Source: Rhodobacteraceae bacterium HLUCCA08 (lineage in GTDB: Bacteria > Pseudomonadota > Alphaproteobacteria > Rhodobacterales > Rhodobacteraceae). Taken from it: DNA of 64,000 nucleotides. Positions within the stretch are counted from its first letter, which is position 1. Each line of letters opens with the position of its first letter. Both the position numbers and the translations under genes were made by a program. Positions 34,146-42,863 of the stretch are shown piece by piece. The DNA is taken from assembly GCA_001314655.1 (NCBI GenBank), contig LJSF01000022.1:1-64000 (forward strand). The letters run 5' to 3'. The notes below the pieces were generated by a model, which was given only the letters and a program-made list of their open reading frames with translations, made no database searches and was not told where the DNA came from.

Positions 34146-35147
34146 TTACCAGCTGGGGCGGTCGAATTCGTCCACGTTCCCGGGCAGGACCATCGGCGTG
34201 TCGATGCCCTGAAGCTCGGGCACCTCGATGCCGTTGGCCACCTTGACCGCGGTCTGGATCGCCAGGATCGCGTCATCGATCGGCGATTGCTTGTTCGACC
34301 CCTGGTGCCAGCCTTCGCGCATCGCGTCCCAGCCCTCGCCGAACTGGTTGCAGGTCACCACGGCGACCTCGCCCGGTTCCTTGCCGGCGCCCTGCAGCGC
34401 GCTGATCACGCCCAGCCCCATGCCGTCGTCGAAGGCATAGACCCCGTCGATCTCGTCGCCATACTGGGTCAGGAAGGTTTCCATCACCGTCTGGGCGCGT
34501 TCCCGGTTCCATTCGGCGGTCTGGCTGTCGAGGATGGTGATGCCGGGATATTCGTCCTCGATCCGGTCCAGAAAGCAATTGCCGCGCAGGATCGACACCG
34601 TGTAGCCCGGCGTGCCTTCGACCACGACGACATTGCCGTCGCCGTCCAGCGCGCCGGCCAGCATGTCGGCGGCCTGTTCGGCCTGGGCGCAATCATCCGG
34701 CCCGGTATGGCCGACGACATAGCGCCGCCCGGCCTCGCCGATCGGCGAGTTCGAGGTGACGACAGGGATGCCCGACCGCGAGGCTTCGCGGATCGCCGGG
34801 ATCAGCGCGTTCTGCGATGTCGGCCAGACCACGATCGCGTCGGGATTCTGGGAAATCATGTCCTGGATCTGGTCGAACTGGACCGCGGGGTCGCCCTGCG
34901 GGTCCATCACCGTGGCCTGGATGCCCAGCTCTGCCGCATAGGTCCGGGCGGTTTCGGCATACATCGCCTGATAGGCGTTCGATCCCGGATACAGCACGGT
35001 GATGCCGATGCGGGTTTCCGACAGCGGCTTTTGCAAGTCGCCGCCCAGCCAGTCGGGCGCCTCCTGCGCGGTGACGGTGCCGGCGACCAGCAGCGCGGCA
35101 CAGGCCGCCGTCAGCTGCAGCCCGGTCTTGATCTTGGTAATGGTCAT
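34146..35147 (-). CDS. sugar ABC transporter substrate-binding protein
   Basis: A 333-residue periplasmic protein with a Sec signal (KTGLQLTAACAALLVAGTVTAQ). The mature part shows the type-I fold: ISQNPDAIVVWPTSQNALIPAIREA, SGIPVVTSNSPI and GVYAFDDGMGLGVISALQGAG, the last like the ligand-site loop of xylose/ribose-binding proteins. GGGAGGACC precedes the ATG at 35145-35147. It is transcribed alone, divergently from the permease-ATPase operon that it must serve, an arrangement that lets it be expressed at a different level. Confidence 0.88.
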   Translation of the reverse strand: MTITKIKTGLQLTAACAALLVAGTVTAQEAPDWLGGDLQKPLSETRIGITVLYPGSNAYQAMYAETARTYAAELGIQATVMDPQGDPAVQFDQIQDMISQNPDAIVVWPTSQNALIPAIREASRSGIPVVTSNSPIGEAGRRYVVGHTGPDDCAQAEQAADMLAGALDGDGNVVVVEGTPGYTVSILRGNCFLDRIEDEYPGITILDSQTAEWNRERAQTVMETFLTQYGDEIDGVYAFDDGMGLGVISALQGAGKEPGEVAVVTCNQFGEGWDAMREGWHQGSNKQSPIDDAILAIQTAVKVANGIEVPELQGIDTPMVLPGNVDEFDRPSW

Positions 35148-35267
35148 AAGGTCCTCCCATGGATGCCGCCCGACGTCGTGTCGCGGGCCCGAACGGAGCA
35201 TGGCGGCGCGCGCCCCGGGGCCGGTCCAGATGAGCGTGGCCGCCGCGGTGCTTTCAACGCGCAACAT

Positions 35268-35280
35268 GTCCATTTCTGAT
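35268..35280 (-). promoter_or_regulatory. TGGAC-motif site 3
   Basis: On the minus strand it reads ATCAGAAATGGAC, matching site 2 in 11 of 13 positions. It lies 120 nt upstream of the binding-protein start, in the divergent control region of the second sugar system. Confidence 0.45.
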
Positions 35281-35312
35281 TTTCGGCCCCGCAGCGGCGC
35301 CCGACCGCGGAA

Positions 35313-35325
35313 AACCAAAATGGAT
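35313..35325 (+). promoter_or_regulatory. TGGAC-motif site 4 (weak)
   Basis: AACCAAAATGGAT is a weaker copy with CCA/TGG inverted arms. It lies 65 nt upstream of the first permease gene and 45 bp from site 3. Confidence 0.3.
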
Positions 35326-35389
35326 TTCTTCGCGCTACAGGTGCCGCGCCTTCCCCGCCTAGGCTGAAACACAAGGGAGGATTCGCGGC

Positions 35390-36343
35390 ATGACCACCGA
35401 TATCGGGGCGCTGTTGCGCCGGCATGGCCTGTTGCTGGGCTTTGGCGTGTTCCTGCTGGGCGTCGCGCTCAGCGCCGACGCGTTCCTCAGCCCGGGCAAT
35501 ATCCTCGACGTGTTGCGGCAGGTGTCGATCACCGGGGTGATGGCCGTGGGCGTGACCTTCGTGGTGATCACCGGGCGGCTCGACCTGTCGATCGGCTCGA
35601 TGCTGACCCTTCTGACGGTGATCGTGGTCGATCAGCACAACAGCGTCGGCCCGTTGCTGGCGATCCTGATCACACTGGGCGCCGGGGTGCTGATCGGCGC
35701 GGTCAACGGCGCGCTGGTGGGCCTTGTCGGGCTGAACGCGCTGATCGTGACGCTGGCGATGCTGTCGTTTCTGCAGGGGCTGGTGCTGTTCTATTCCGGC
35801 GGCTCGAACGTGAATGTCGAGAATGCACAGACCACCTGGTTCGCGGTCTTCGGCCGCAAAAGCCTGCTGGGCATCCCGGTGCCGGTGCTGATCTTTCTGG
35901 TCACGGCGATCATCGGCGCCTTCGTGCTGAACCGCACGGTGTTCGGCCGCCAGGTCTTTGCCACCGGCGGCAACGGCACCGCCAGCCGGTTTTCCGGCAT
36001 CGCCACGCCATGGGTCGTGTTCTGGAGCTACGTGATTTCCGGCCTGACCACGGCGATCGCCGCGATCATCATGGGCAGCCGGGTGATGGGGGCGCAGAAC
36101 ACGATCGGCCAGGGCTACGAGCTGACGGTGCTGGCCGGGGTGATCCTGGGGGGCACCTCGCTGTTGGGCGGCGCCGGCAGCGTCTGGCGCACGGTGCTGG
36201 GCATCACCATGCTGGGCTTCATCCAGAACGGCCTGCTGCTGCTCGGCTTTCCCTATTACGTCCAATGGCTTGTCACCTGGGCGGTCATCATCGCGGCGGT
36301 CTGGATCGACCTGGGCGCCAAACGCGGGAGGATCCTGGCATGA
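35390..36343 (+). CDS. sugar ABC transporter permease (first of two)
   Basis: A 317-residue RbsC-type permease with about 9 hydrophobic segments. Family landmarks are FVVITGRLDLSIGSMLTL, LVGLNALIVTLAMLSFLQG and FGRQVFATGGNGTASRFSGI. It overlaps the second permease by 4 nt; two different permeases in one operon suggest a heterodimeric channel. An AAGGGAGGA-type ribosome-binding site precedes the ATG. Confidence 0.9.
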   Translation: MTTDIGALLRRHGLLLGFGVFLLGVALSADAFLSPGNILDVLRQVSITGVMAVGVTFVVITGRLDLSIGSMLTLLTVIVVDQHNSVGPLLAILITLGAGVLIGAVNGALVGLVGLNALIVTLAMLSFLQGLVLFYSGGSNVNVENAQTTWFAVFGRKSLLGIPVPVLIFLVTAIIGAFVLNRTVFGRQVFATGGNGTASRFSGIATPWVVFWSYVISGLTTAIAAIIMGSRVMGAQNTIGQGYELTVLAGVILGGTSLLGGAGSVWRTVLGITMLGFIQNGLLLLGFPYYVQWLVTWAVIIAAVWIDLGAKRGRILA

Positions 36344-37314
36344 GCGTTCGAACCGTCGTCCGGGCCAAGGCGCCCGGCGCGCCGACACGCTGGCTGATGC
36401 GCAATCACATCTGGGTCTTCCTCGCCCTGACCTTTGCCGTGTTTTCGCTGTCCAGCCCCTATTTCCTGACCATGAACAACCTGGGCAACGTGCTGACCCA
36501 GGCGGCGTTCATCGGCATCCTGGCGATCGGCATGACCCTGGTCATGATCAACGGAGAGATCGACCTGTCGGTCGGCGCGGTGCTGGCGCTCGCCTCGGCG
36601 CTGGCGATCGGTCTGCAGGATCATATCGGGGTCTGGCCGGCGGTCATGGTGGGGTTTCTGTCGGGCGCCGCGCTGGGGTTCCTGAACGGCACGCTGGTGG
36701 CGCTGTCGGGGATGCATTCCTTCATCGTCACCCTGGGCGGGCTGATCGGCATCCGCGGGCTGGTCTTCATCTATACCGGCGAAGACGCGCTGATGGTCAC
36801 CGATTTCAGCTATACCGAATACCCCGAGATCTACCTTGGCCCGGTGTCGCTGACCGCGATGATCTTTTTCGCGCTGGCCCTGCTGTTCCAATGGGTGCTG
36901 ACCAGCACCCGCCACGGCCGCGAAACCTATGCGGTCGGCGACAACCTGCAGGCCGCCCATGACGCGGGCATCAACATCAAGCGTCACAAGATCATCAATT
37001 TCACCCTCTGCGGCGCGCTGGCGGCGATCGCCGGCATCCTGCTGTCGATGCGGCTGGGCACGGCCGAGCCCAATGCCGGGAAGGTGTGGGAATTGTGGAC
37101 GATCATCGCCGTGGTGCTGGGCGGCACCCGGCTTCAGGGCGGCTACGGCAGCTTGTGGATGACCATCGGCGGGGTGCTGACCCTGGCGGTGCTGCGCAAC
37201 GGGCTGCGGCTGCTGAACACGCCCAATTACGTGGAACTCATGGTCATGGGCGCGGTGCTGATCCTGGCGCTGGCGATCGACAAGCTGCTCAGCCGGCACG
37301 AGGTGGGACGATGA
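36340..37314 (+). CDS. sugar ABC transporter permease (second of two)
   Basis: A 324-residue RbsC-type permease. Landmarks are LVMINGEIDLSVGAVLALAS, LSGMHSFIVTLGGLIGIRG and the C-terminal NYVELMVMGAVLILALAID. The start is the ATG at 36340, inside the ATGA overlap with the first permease gene; the frame is open further upstream but only as an out-of-frame reading of that gene. It overlaps the ATPase gene by 4 nt. Confidence 0.9.
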   Translation: MSVRTVVRAKAPGAPTRWLMRNHIWVFLALTFAVFSLSSPYFLTMNNLGNVLTQAAFIGILAIGMTLVMINGEIDLSVGAVLALASALAIGLQDHIGVWPAVMVGFLSGAALGFLNGTLVALSGMHSFIVTLGGLIGIRGLVFIYTGEDALMVTDFSYTEYPEIYLGPVSLTAMIFFALALLFQWVLTSTRHGRETYAVGDNLQAAHDAGINIKRHKIINFTLCGALAAIAGILLSMRLGTAEPNAGKVWELWTIIAVVLGGTRLQGGYGSLWMTIGGVLTLAVLRNGLRLLNTPNYVELMVMGAVLILALAIDKLLSRHEVGR

Positions 37315-38822
37315 GCACCGATCCGATCCTGACCGTTTCCGGCATCACCAAGACCTTTCCGGGCGTCACCGCGCTGGACAATGTCAGTTTCGACATCCGC
37401 CGGGGCGAGGTCCACGCCCTGGTGGGCGAAAACGGCGCCGGCAAGTCGACCCTGATGAAGGTGCTGGCCGGGCTGCACCAGCCCGACGGCGGGCAGATCC
37501 TGCACCGCGGCCAGCCGGTGAGCGTGCAAAGCCCGCTCGAGGCGCGGCAGATGGGGATCCTGCTGATCCACCAGGAATTGTCGCTGTCGCCCGAATTGTC
37601 GGTGGCCGAAAACATCTATCTGGGCGCCTGGCCGACCAACGCGCTGGGGGTGCTGAACAAGCGCAAGCTGCGCCGCGATGCCCGGGCCGCGCTCGAGGCG
37701 CTGGGCTGCGGCTTCGGCCCCGACCGGCGGGTCGGCACCCTGTCGGTGGCCATGCAGCAGATGGTCGAGATCGCCCGCAGCCAGGCCTTCAGCGCCGATG
37801 TGGTGATCTTCGACGAACCCACCGCCTCGCTCACCGATACGGAAAAGGACCAGCTTTTCGCCACGATCCGCGAATTGCGCGGCCAGGGCGTGGGCATCGT
37901 CTACATCTCGCACAAGATGGACGAGATCTTCGAGCTGACCGACCGGATCACGGTGCTGCGCGACGGCACGGTGCAGGGCACCGTGACCACCGCCGACACG
38001 GATTCCACGGCGATCACCCGGATGATGATCGGCCGCACGCTGGAGGCCTATTTCCACAAGGCCGAGATCGCGTTCGGCGCCGAAACCCTGCGGGTCGAGG
38101 GGTTGGGGCTGGACGGCCAGTTCGACGATGTCAGCTTTGCCGTCCGCCAGGGCGAGGTGCTGGGCCTGTACGGCCTGGTCGGGGCCGGCCGGTCGGAAAT
38201 GGTCGAAACCATCTTCGGCGTGCGCCGGGCCGATCGCGGGCGCCTGATCTGGCAGGGGCGGGAAATCCCGCTGCCGACCCCGCGCCAGGCGATCGACCTG
38301 GGCATGGCGCTGGTGCCGGAAAGCCGCAAGGAACAGGGGCTGGTGCTGATGATGGGCGGGCTCGACAACACCACCCTGCCGCATCTGTCCAGCTATGCCA
38401 CCGCCACGGTGATGGATCGCGGCCGCGAAATGCAGGTCTTCGACCGCTACCGCAAGGCGCTGGCGATCAAGACCACCGGGCCGGATCAGCCGGTGTCGAC
38501 CCTGTCGGGGGGCAACCAGCAGAAATTCGTGCTGGCCAAGTGGCTCTGCGCCGATCCGCGGCTGATCATCCTGGATGAACCGACACGAGGGATCGATGTC
38601 GGCTCCAAATCCGCGATCCACGAACTGATCGCCGAGCTGGCCGGCCGCGGCCTGGCCGTCATCGTGATCTCGTCGGAAATGCCCGAGGTTCTGGGCGTCA
38701 GCCACCGCATCCTGGCCATGGCCGAGGGCCGGCTGGTCGGCGAATTCGAAGGCGACGCGATGACCGAGGAAAACCTGATCGACGCGGTTTCGCACCACCT
38801 GGCGAACCCGGCCGCGCAATAG
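37311..38822 (+). CDS. sugar ABC transporter ATP-binding protein, two domains (RbsA/MglA-like)
   Basis: A 503-residue ATPase with two nucleotide-binding domains. The first has Walker A GENGAGKST, LSVAMQQMVEIARS in place of a canonical signature, and Walker B VVIFDEPTASLT. The second has a degenerate Walker A GLVGAGRSE, signature LSGGNQQKFVLAKWL and LIILDEPTRGIDVG. This asymmetry is normal for RbsA/MglA/AraG. It is coupled to the second permease by a 4-nt overlap and is followed after 9 nt by a dehydrogenase gene. Confidence 0.93.
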   Translation: MSTDPILTVSGITKTFPGVTALDNVSFDIRRGEVHALVGENGAGKSTLMKVLAGLHQPDGGQILHRGQPVSVQSPLEARQMGILLIHQELSLSPELSVAENIYLGAWPTNALGVLNKRKLRRDARAALEALGCGFGPDRRVGTLSVAMQQMVEIARSQAFSADVVIFDEPTASLTDTEKDQLFATIRELRGQGVGIVYISHKMDEIFELTDRITVLRDGTVQGTVTTADTDSTAITRMMIGRTLEAYFHKAEIAFGAETLRVEGLGLDGQFDDVSFAVRQGEVLGLYGLVGAGRSEMVETIFGVRRADRGRLIWQGREIPLPTPRQAIDLGMALVPESRKEQGLVLMMGGLDNTTLPHLSSYATATVMDRGREMQVFDRYRKALAIKTTGPDQPVSTLSGGNQQKFVLAKWLCADPRLIILDEPTRGIDVGSKSAIHELIAELAGRGLAVIVISSEMPEVLGVSHRILAMAEGRLVGEFEGDAMTEENLIDAVSHHLANPAAQ

Positions 38823-38831
38823 GAGGCACGC

Positions 38832-39947
38832 ATGGGCAAAGCCACAATCGGGATCGGCCTGGTCGGGTCGGGCTTCATGGGACGGTGTCACGCCAACGCG
38901 TTCCGCGCCGTGGGCGGGCTTTTCGATCTGCCGGTCGCGCCGGCGTTGACGATCCTCGCCGATGCCACGCCGGACCTGGCCGAACGGGGCGCGGCGGCGC
39001 TGGGCTTTGACCGCGCGACCGGGGATTGGCAGGCGCTGGTCGACGACCCGGCCGTCGATATCGTCGCCATCACCGCGCCCAACCTGCTGCATGCGCCGAT
39101 CGCCCAGGCCGCCATCGCCGCGGGCAAGACGGTCTATTGCGAAAAGCCGCTGTCGACCACCGCCGCCCTGGCCGAACAGATGATGCAGGCGGCCGAGGCG
39201 GCGGGCGTGGTGACGCTGGTCGGCTTCAACTTCCTGCGCAACCCGATGATCCGGCTGGCCCGCGACATCATCACAAGCGGAGAGATCGGCGCGGTCACCG
39301 GATTTCGCGGCCGCCATGCCGAGAATTACATGGCAAACCCGGAGGTGCCGCATTCCTTCCGCACCGATCCGGCCGGCGGCGGGGCGCTGGCCGATATCGG
39401 CAGCCATATCGTGTCGATGGCGCGCTACCTGCTGGGCCCCGTCGCACAGGTCCAGGCCGATTGCGTGACGGTCGTTCCAGATCGCCCGATCCGCCCCGGC
39501 GGCACAGAACGCGCCCCGGTCCTGGTCGATGACATGACCCATGCGCTGATGCGCTTCGACAGCGGCGTCCTGGGCAGTCTCGAGGCGAACTGGGCCGCCA
39601 CCGCCCGCACCATGGACCTGTCCTGGGAAATCACCGGCACGCGCGGGGCGCTCGCCTTTTCCCAGGAACGGATGAACGACCTTCTGCTTCATTCCGGCGC
39701 GCCGGGGCGGTCGGGCTATACCCGGATCGAAGCCGGCCCGGCCCATCCGCCCTACGGGCAATTCTGCCCGGCGCCGGGCCATCACCTGGGCTTCAACGAC
39801 CTCAAGGTGATCGAGGTGGCCGAACTGCTGAATGCCCATGCCGGCGGCCCGGCCTGCGGCCCCGATTTCCGCGAGGCCTGGGAGGTCCAGAAGGTGATCG
39901 AGGCGATGCAACGTTCGGCACGCGACCGAACCTGGGTCGCACCCTGA
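38832..39947 (+). CDS. Gfo/Idh/MocA family oxidoreductase
   Basis: A 371-residue NAD(P)-dependent sugar/cyclitol dehydrogenase. GSGFMGRCHANAFRAVGG is the nucleotide-binding motif and CEKPLS carries the EKP lysine; GGGALADIGSHIVSMARYLLG is the substrate-site helix with conserved Asp and His. It is more distant from the two IolG-like members in this window. It is the last gene of the permease-ATPase operon, so its substrate is probably what that transporter imports. It converges on the second regulator gene with a 6-bp gap. Confidence 0.9.
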   Translation: MGKATIGIGLVGSGFMGRCHANAFRAVGGLFDLPVAPALTILADATPDLAERGAAALGFDRATGDWQALVDDPAVDIVAITAPNLLHAPIAQAAIAAGKTVYCEKPLSTTAALAEQMMQAAEAAGVVTLVGFNFLRNPMIRLARDIITSGEIGAVTGFRGRHAENYMANPEVPHSFRTDPAGGGALADIGSHIVSMARYLLGPVAQVQADCVTVVPDRPIRPGGTERAPVLVDDMTHALMRFDSGVLGSLEANWAATARTMDLSWEITGTRGALAFSQERMNDLLLHSGAPGRSGYTRIEAGPAHPPYGQFCPAPGHHLGFNDLKVIEVAELLNAHAGGPACGPDFREAWEVQKVIEAMQRSARDRTWVAP

Positions 39948-39953
39948 CCGGCC

Positions 39954-41696
39954 TCAGCCGCGCGCCATGGCCCGCGCGCAGCGGGCCTGGGCATCGCGCA
40001 GGGCTGCGCCCGGTTTCTTGTTGCGCAACAGCATGGTGTGGATTTCCTCGCCCAGGATCCGCACCAGCGTGTTCAGCTGCGGCACGGCCGGGCGCGGCCA
40101 GGTCTGCAGATGGCCCGACCGGGCCAGCTTGTCCACCGCCGCGATCACCGGGCGGCCATGGGCGACGACCGGGTCGTTGCAGACGCTGAACCGCGACGAC
40201 ACCAGGCTGCCGTTCTCGATATAGAGCTTGGTCGCCGCGGCCGAGGTCAGGGTCTGCGCTGCCTGGCGCACCGCCACCCGCCGCGGCGCGGCCAGGTTCG
40301 CCGGCATGCAGATGTTCCAGCCCCCCAGCGGCGCGATCTGCGGCAGACCGGGGGCCGACGGATGCGGCAGATAGCCGGTGCGGCCATGGGCCGGCGCGGT
40401 CGGGTCATCCTCGATCATCGGCAGGATCTGGGTATAGCAATAACCCATCGCCGCCTCGCCCCGGGCATAGCATTTGGCGCGTTCGTACCAGGACATCTGC
40501 AACACGTTCGGCGGCGAGACCGCCAGCAGATCGACCAGGAATTCCGCCGCCCGCAGCGCCGTATCGGTGGCCAGCATCGGCTCCAGGTGGTCGGGGTCCA
40601 GCTCCTGGTCGCGAAACCCGTGGCCGACCCGGGGCAGGTTCAGCACCGGCTGGCCGAAATCGGCCATCAGCATCATGAAGGTCGTGCCCACCGGCGTGCC
40701 CCGCGCCCCGTTCCAGCAGATGCCCGACAGGTTGCGGGCCGGGTCGTGCAGGGTGCGGGCCGCGTCCAGCATGGCGTCCAGCCGGCGCGGCGGCTGCAAC
40801 CCGGCCGCGGCGAACAGGTCGGTGCGATACAGGAACAGTTCCGGCGTGGTCTGGACCGGGATGCCGAACAGCGTGTCGCCCCGCAAGGCGGTGGACAGCG
40901 CCTCGGGATGGAAATCCTTGTAATCGGGCGCCGCATTGGGGCCGACCAGGTCGATCGGCTGGATCGCCTTTGCCGCGATCATTTCCTCCATCCAGCAGAC
41001 ATCGCAGGTGACAAGGTCATAGCGCGATTGCGGACGGGCGCGATTTTCCAGCACCTCCTGGTGCAGCCGGTCGATGCTGAGCGCGCGCACCGAGATTTCG
41101 GTGCCGAAATGCAGCTCGAACCGGCGCTTCAGCTTCTGCATCGCCATGAAGGTCGCATCCGCATGCAGCAGGATCCGCAGGCCGCCGGGCAGGCCCAGCT
41201 TTTCCGCCATCACCGGCAGCGGCGCCACGGCGGTGGCGGACAGGTAGGACGCGCCGAAGAAGTAATCGGCATCCTCGTCCAGCCCGAACACGCCGCCCAG
41301 AAGCGCCTTCACCCGGCGCACGTAGTTCAGCCAGGCGTCGATCAGGGCGGGCGAGGGATGCAGCGAAAAGGTCTTGCCCGACCGGGTGCGCGGCCGCTTG
41401 GCGATCAGGCCGCGCGCGACCATGTCCTCGATCAGACGATGCGCCGTGCCCCGCGCCAGGCCCGACCCGTCGATCAGCGACGACGGCGTCTCCATCCGCC
41501 CGCGCAGATGCGACCGCATCAGCTGGACCATGATCGGCACCTCGCGGGCGGGCATGTCGAGGCCGAGGCAATCCGCGGTCTCGTCCAGGAACCGGCTGAC
41601 GAAATCCAGGAACCGGTCCAGTTCGTGCCCCGACATGTCGCTGAAGAAGGCGCCGGGGCGGGGCTGGGCGGCGGGTTTCGATTCCAGTTTCGTCAT
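39954..41696 (-). CDS. winged-helix regulator fused to ABC solute-binding-protein fold (copy 2)
   Basis: A 580-residue paralogue of the 32391-34094 protein with the same plan and no signal peptide. The winged helix (about residues 55-125) has SSLIDGSGLARGTAHRLIED and the wing RPRTRSGKTFSLHPSPAL, nearly identical to copy 1. The binding-protein part shows YDLVTCDVCWMEEMIAAKAIQPID and LFGIPVQTTPELFLYRTDLFAAAGL. The C-terminus is Arg/Lys-rich. It is divergent from the IolG-SDR genes and converges on the previous operon. It probably controls the IolG-SDR-transporter block. The extra 30 N-terminal residues relative to copy 1 have no recognised role. Confidence 0.85.
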   Translation of the reverse strand: MTKLESKPAAQPRPGAFFSDMSGHELDRFLDFVSRFLDETADCLGLDMPAREVPIMVQLMRSHLRGRMETPSSLIDGSGLARGTAHRLIEDMVARGLIAKRPRTRSGKTFSLHPSPALIDAWLNYVRRVKALLGGVFGLDEDADYFFGASYLSATAVAPLPVMAEKLGLPGGLRILLHADATFMAMQKLKRRFELHFGTEISVRALSIDRLHQEVLENRARPQSRYDLVTCDVCWMEEMIAAKAIQPIDLVGPNAAPDYKDFHPEALSTALRGDTLFGIPVQTTPELFLYRTDLFAAAGLQPPRRLDAMLDAARTLHDPARNLSGICWNGARGTPVGTTFMMLMADFGQPVLNLPRVGHGFRDQELDPDHLEPMLATDTALRAAEFLVDLLAVSPPNVLQMSWYERAKCYARGEAAMGYCYTQILPMIEDDPTAPAHGRTGYLPHPSAPGLPQIAPLGGWNICMPANLAAPRRVAVRQAAQTLTSAAATKLYIENGSLVSSRFSVCNDPVVAHGRPVIAAVDKLARSGHLQTWPRPAVPQLNTLVRILGEEIHTMLLRNKKPGAALRDAQARCARAMARG

Positions 41697-41775
41697 TTTG
41701 CGCTCCGGCCGGGCTATCCGTTCCTGTGTTTCACGACCCTAGCAGCCACGCGCCGCACCGGTCACCGCCCGGAAA

Positions 41776-41788
41776 TTCCAAACTGGAC
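41776..41788 (+). promoter_or_regulatory. TGGAC-motif site 5
   Basis: TTCCAAACTGGAC, with TCCA/TGGA inverted arms around 3 nt. It lies between the second regulator gene and the divergent dehydrogenase gene. Confidence 0.45.
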
Positions 41789-41818
41789 AAACCATGCGTT
41801 GCCGGGTCGACCGGGTTC

Positions 41819-41831
41819 GCCCAGTCTGGAC
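41819..41831 (+). promoter_or_regulatory. TGGAC-motif site 6
   Basis: GCCCAGTCTGGAC, with CCA/TGG arms, 43 bp after site 5 and ending 27 nt before the dehydrogenase start codon. The paired spacing resembles that of sites 1 and 2. Confidence 0.45.
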
Positions 41832-41858
41832 GAAACACGCCAAACGGGGGAGGAACCC

Positions 41859-42863
41859 ATGCTGCGCTTCGGACTCATCGGCACCGGCCGCATCGGCGAC
41901 ATGCATGCCCGCCTGGTCGCCGTGCAGCCTGATGCCGCGGTCACCTGGTGCTACGACGTGCACGCGGACAGCGCCGCCCGCACCGCCGCCGCCACCGGCG
42001 CCCGGGCCACGACCGATCTGGACGCGCTGCTGGGTGCCGAGGATGTCGACGCGGTGCTGATCGCCTCGCCCACCAACACCCATGTGGAGATGATCCTGCG
42101 CTCGGCCGAGGCCGGCAAGCCGATCCTGTGCGAAAAGCCGATCGACGTGGACATGGCCCGGGTCGAGGAATGCCGCGAAAGGCTGCGCGCCTTCGACGTG
42201 CCGCTGCAACTGGGCTTCAACCGGCGCTTCGATCCCAGCCATGCCGGGGTGCAGAAGGCGGTCGCGGCCGGAGAAATCGGCGACCTGGAACTGCTGGTCA
42301 TCACCAGCCGCGATCCCGGCCCGCCACCGCCGCGCCCGATCCTCGAGGCCTGCGGCGGGCTGTTCCGCGACACCACGATCCACGACATGGACATGGCCCG
42401 TTTCGTGCTGGGCGAGGACCCGGTCGAGGTCTATGCCATGGCCGCCAACCGCGTCGATCCGATCTTTGCCGAACTGGGCGACGTGGATACGGCGATGGTC
42501 GTGATGCGCACCGCCTCGGGCGCGCTGTGCCATATCAACAATTCGCGCCGCACCAATTATGGCTACGACCAGCGGGTCGAGGCCTTCGGCGCCAAGGGCA
42601 TGGTGCGCTCCAACAACCACCGCCCCTCCGAAGTGTCGCGCCACGGCGCGGGCGGCACCGGCACACGGGACGAGTTGCTGTATTTCTTCATCGAACGCTA
42701 CCGCGCCGCCTACGAGGCCGAGATCCGCGATTTCATCGACCGGGTGACCGCCGGCAAGCCGCCCCGCGTCACCTTCGAGGATGGCCGCCGGGCGCTGCTG
42801 CTGTCCGAGGCGGCGCTGAAATCCTACCAGACCAACCGCCCGGTGGAGGTGGATTACACATGA
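41859..42863 (+). CDS. Gfo/Idh/MocA family dehydrogenase, inositol 2-dehydrogenase-like
   Basis: A 334-residue IolG-like enzyme with LIGTGRIGDMHARLV, CEKPIDVDM, LQLGFNRRFDPSHAGVQKA and GLFRDTTIHDMDMARFVLG, the last carrying the catalytic Asp/His pair. It closely resembles the 29627-30634 product. The ATG at 41859-41861 has GGGGGAGGA upstream; the frame is open far upstream but only antisense to the regulator gene. It overlaps the SDR gene by 4 nt and precedes the third sugar ABC system. Oxidation of a cyclitol to an inosose is the likeliest reaction. Confidence 0.92.
   Translation: MLRFGLIGTGRIGDMHARLVAVQPDAAVTWCYDVHADSAARTAAATGARATTDLDALLGAEDVDAVLIASPTNTHVEMILRSAEAGKPILCEKPIDVDMARVEECRERLRAFDVPLQLGFNRRFDPSHAGVQKAVAAGEIGDLELLVITSRDPGPPPPRPILEACGGLFRDTTIHDMDMARFVLGEDPVEVYAMAANRVDPIFAELGDVDTAMVVMRTASGALCHINNSRRTNYGYDQRVEAFGAKGMVRSNNHRPSEVSRHGAGGTGTRDELLYFFIERYRAAYEAEIRDFIDRVTAGKPPRVTFEDGRRALLLSEAALKSYQTNRPVEVDYT

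Noticed and set aside
37227-39911. An 894-codon minus-strand open frame
   Set aside because: It runs antisense to the double-domain ATPase and Gfo/Idh/MocA genes and shows no recognisable protein features.
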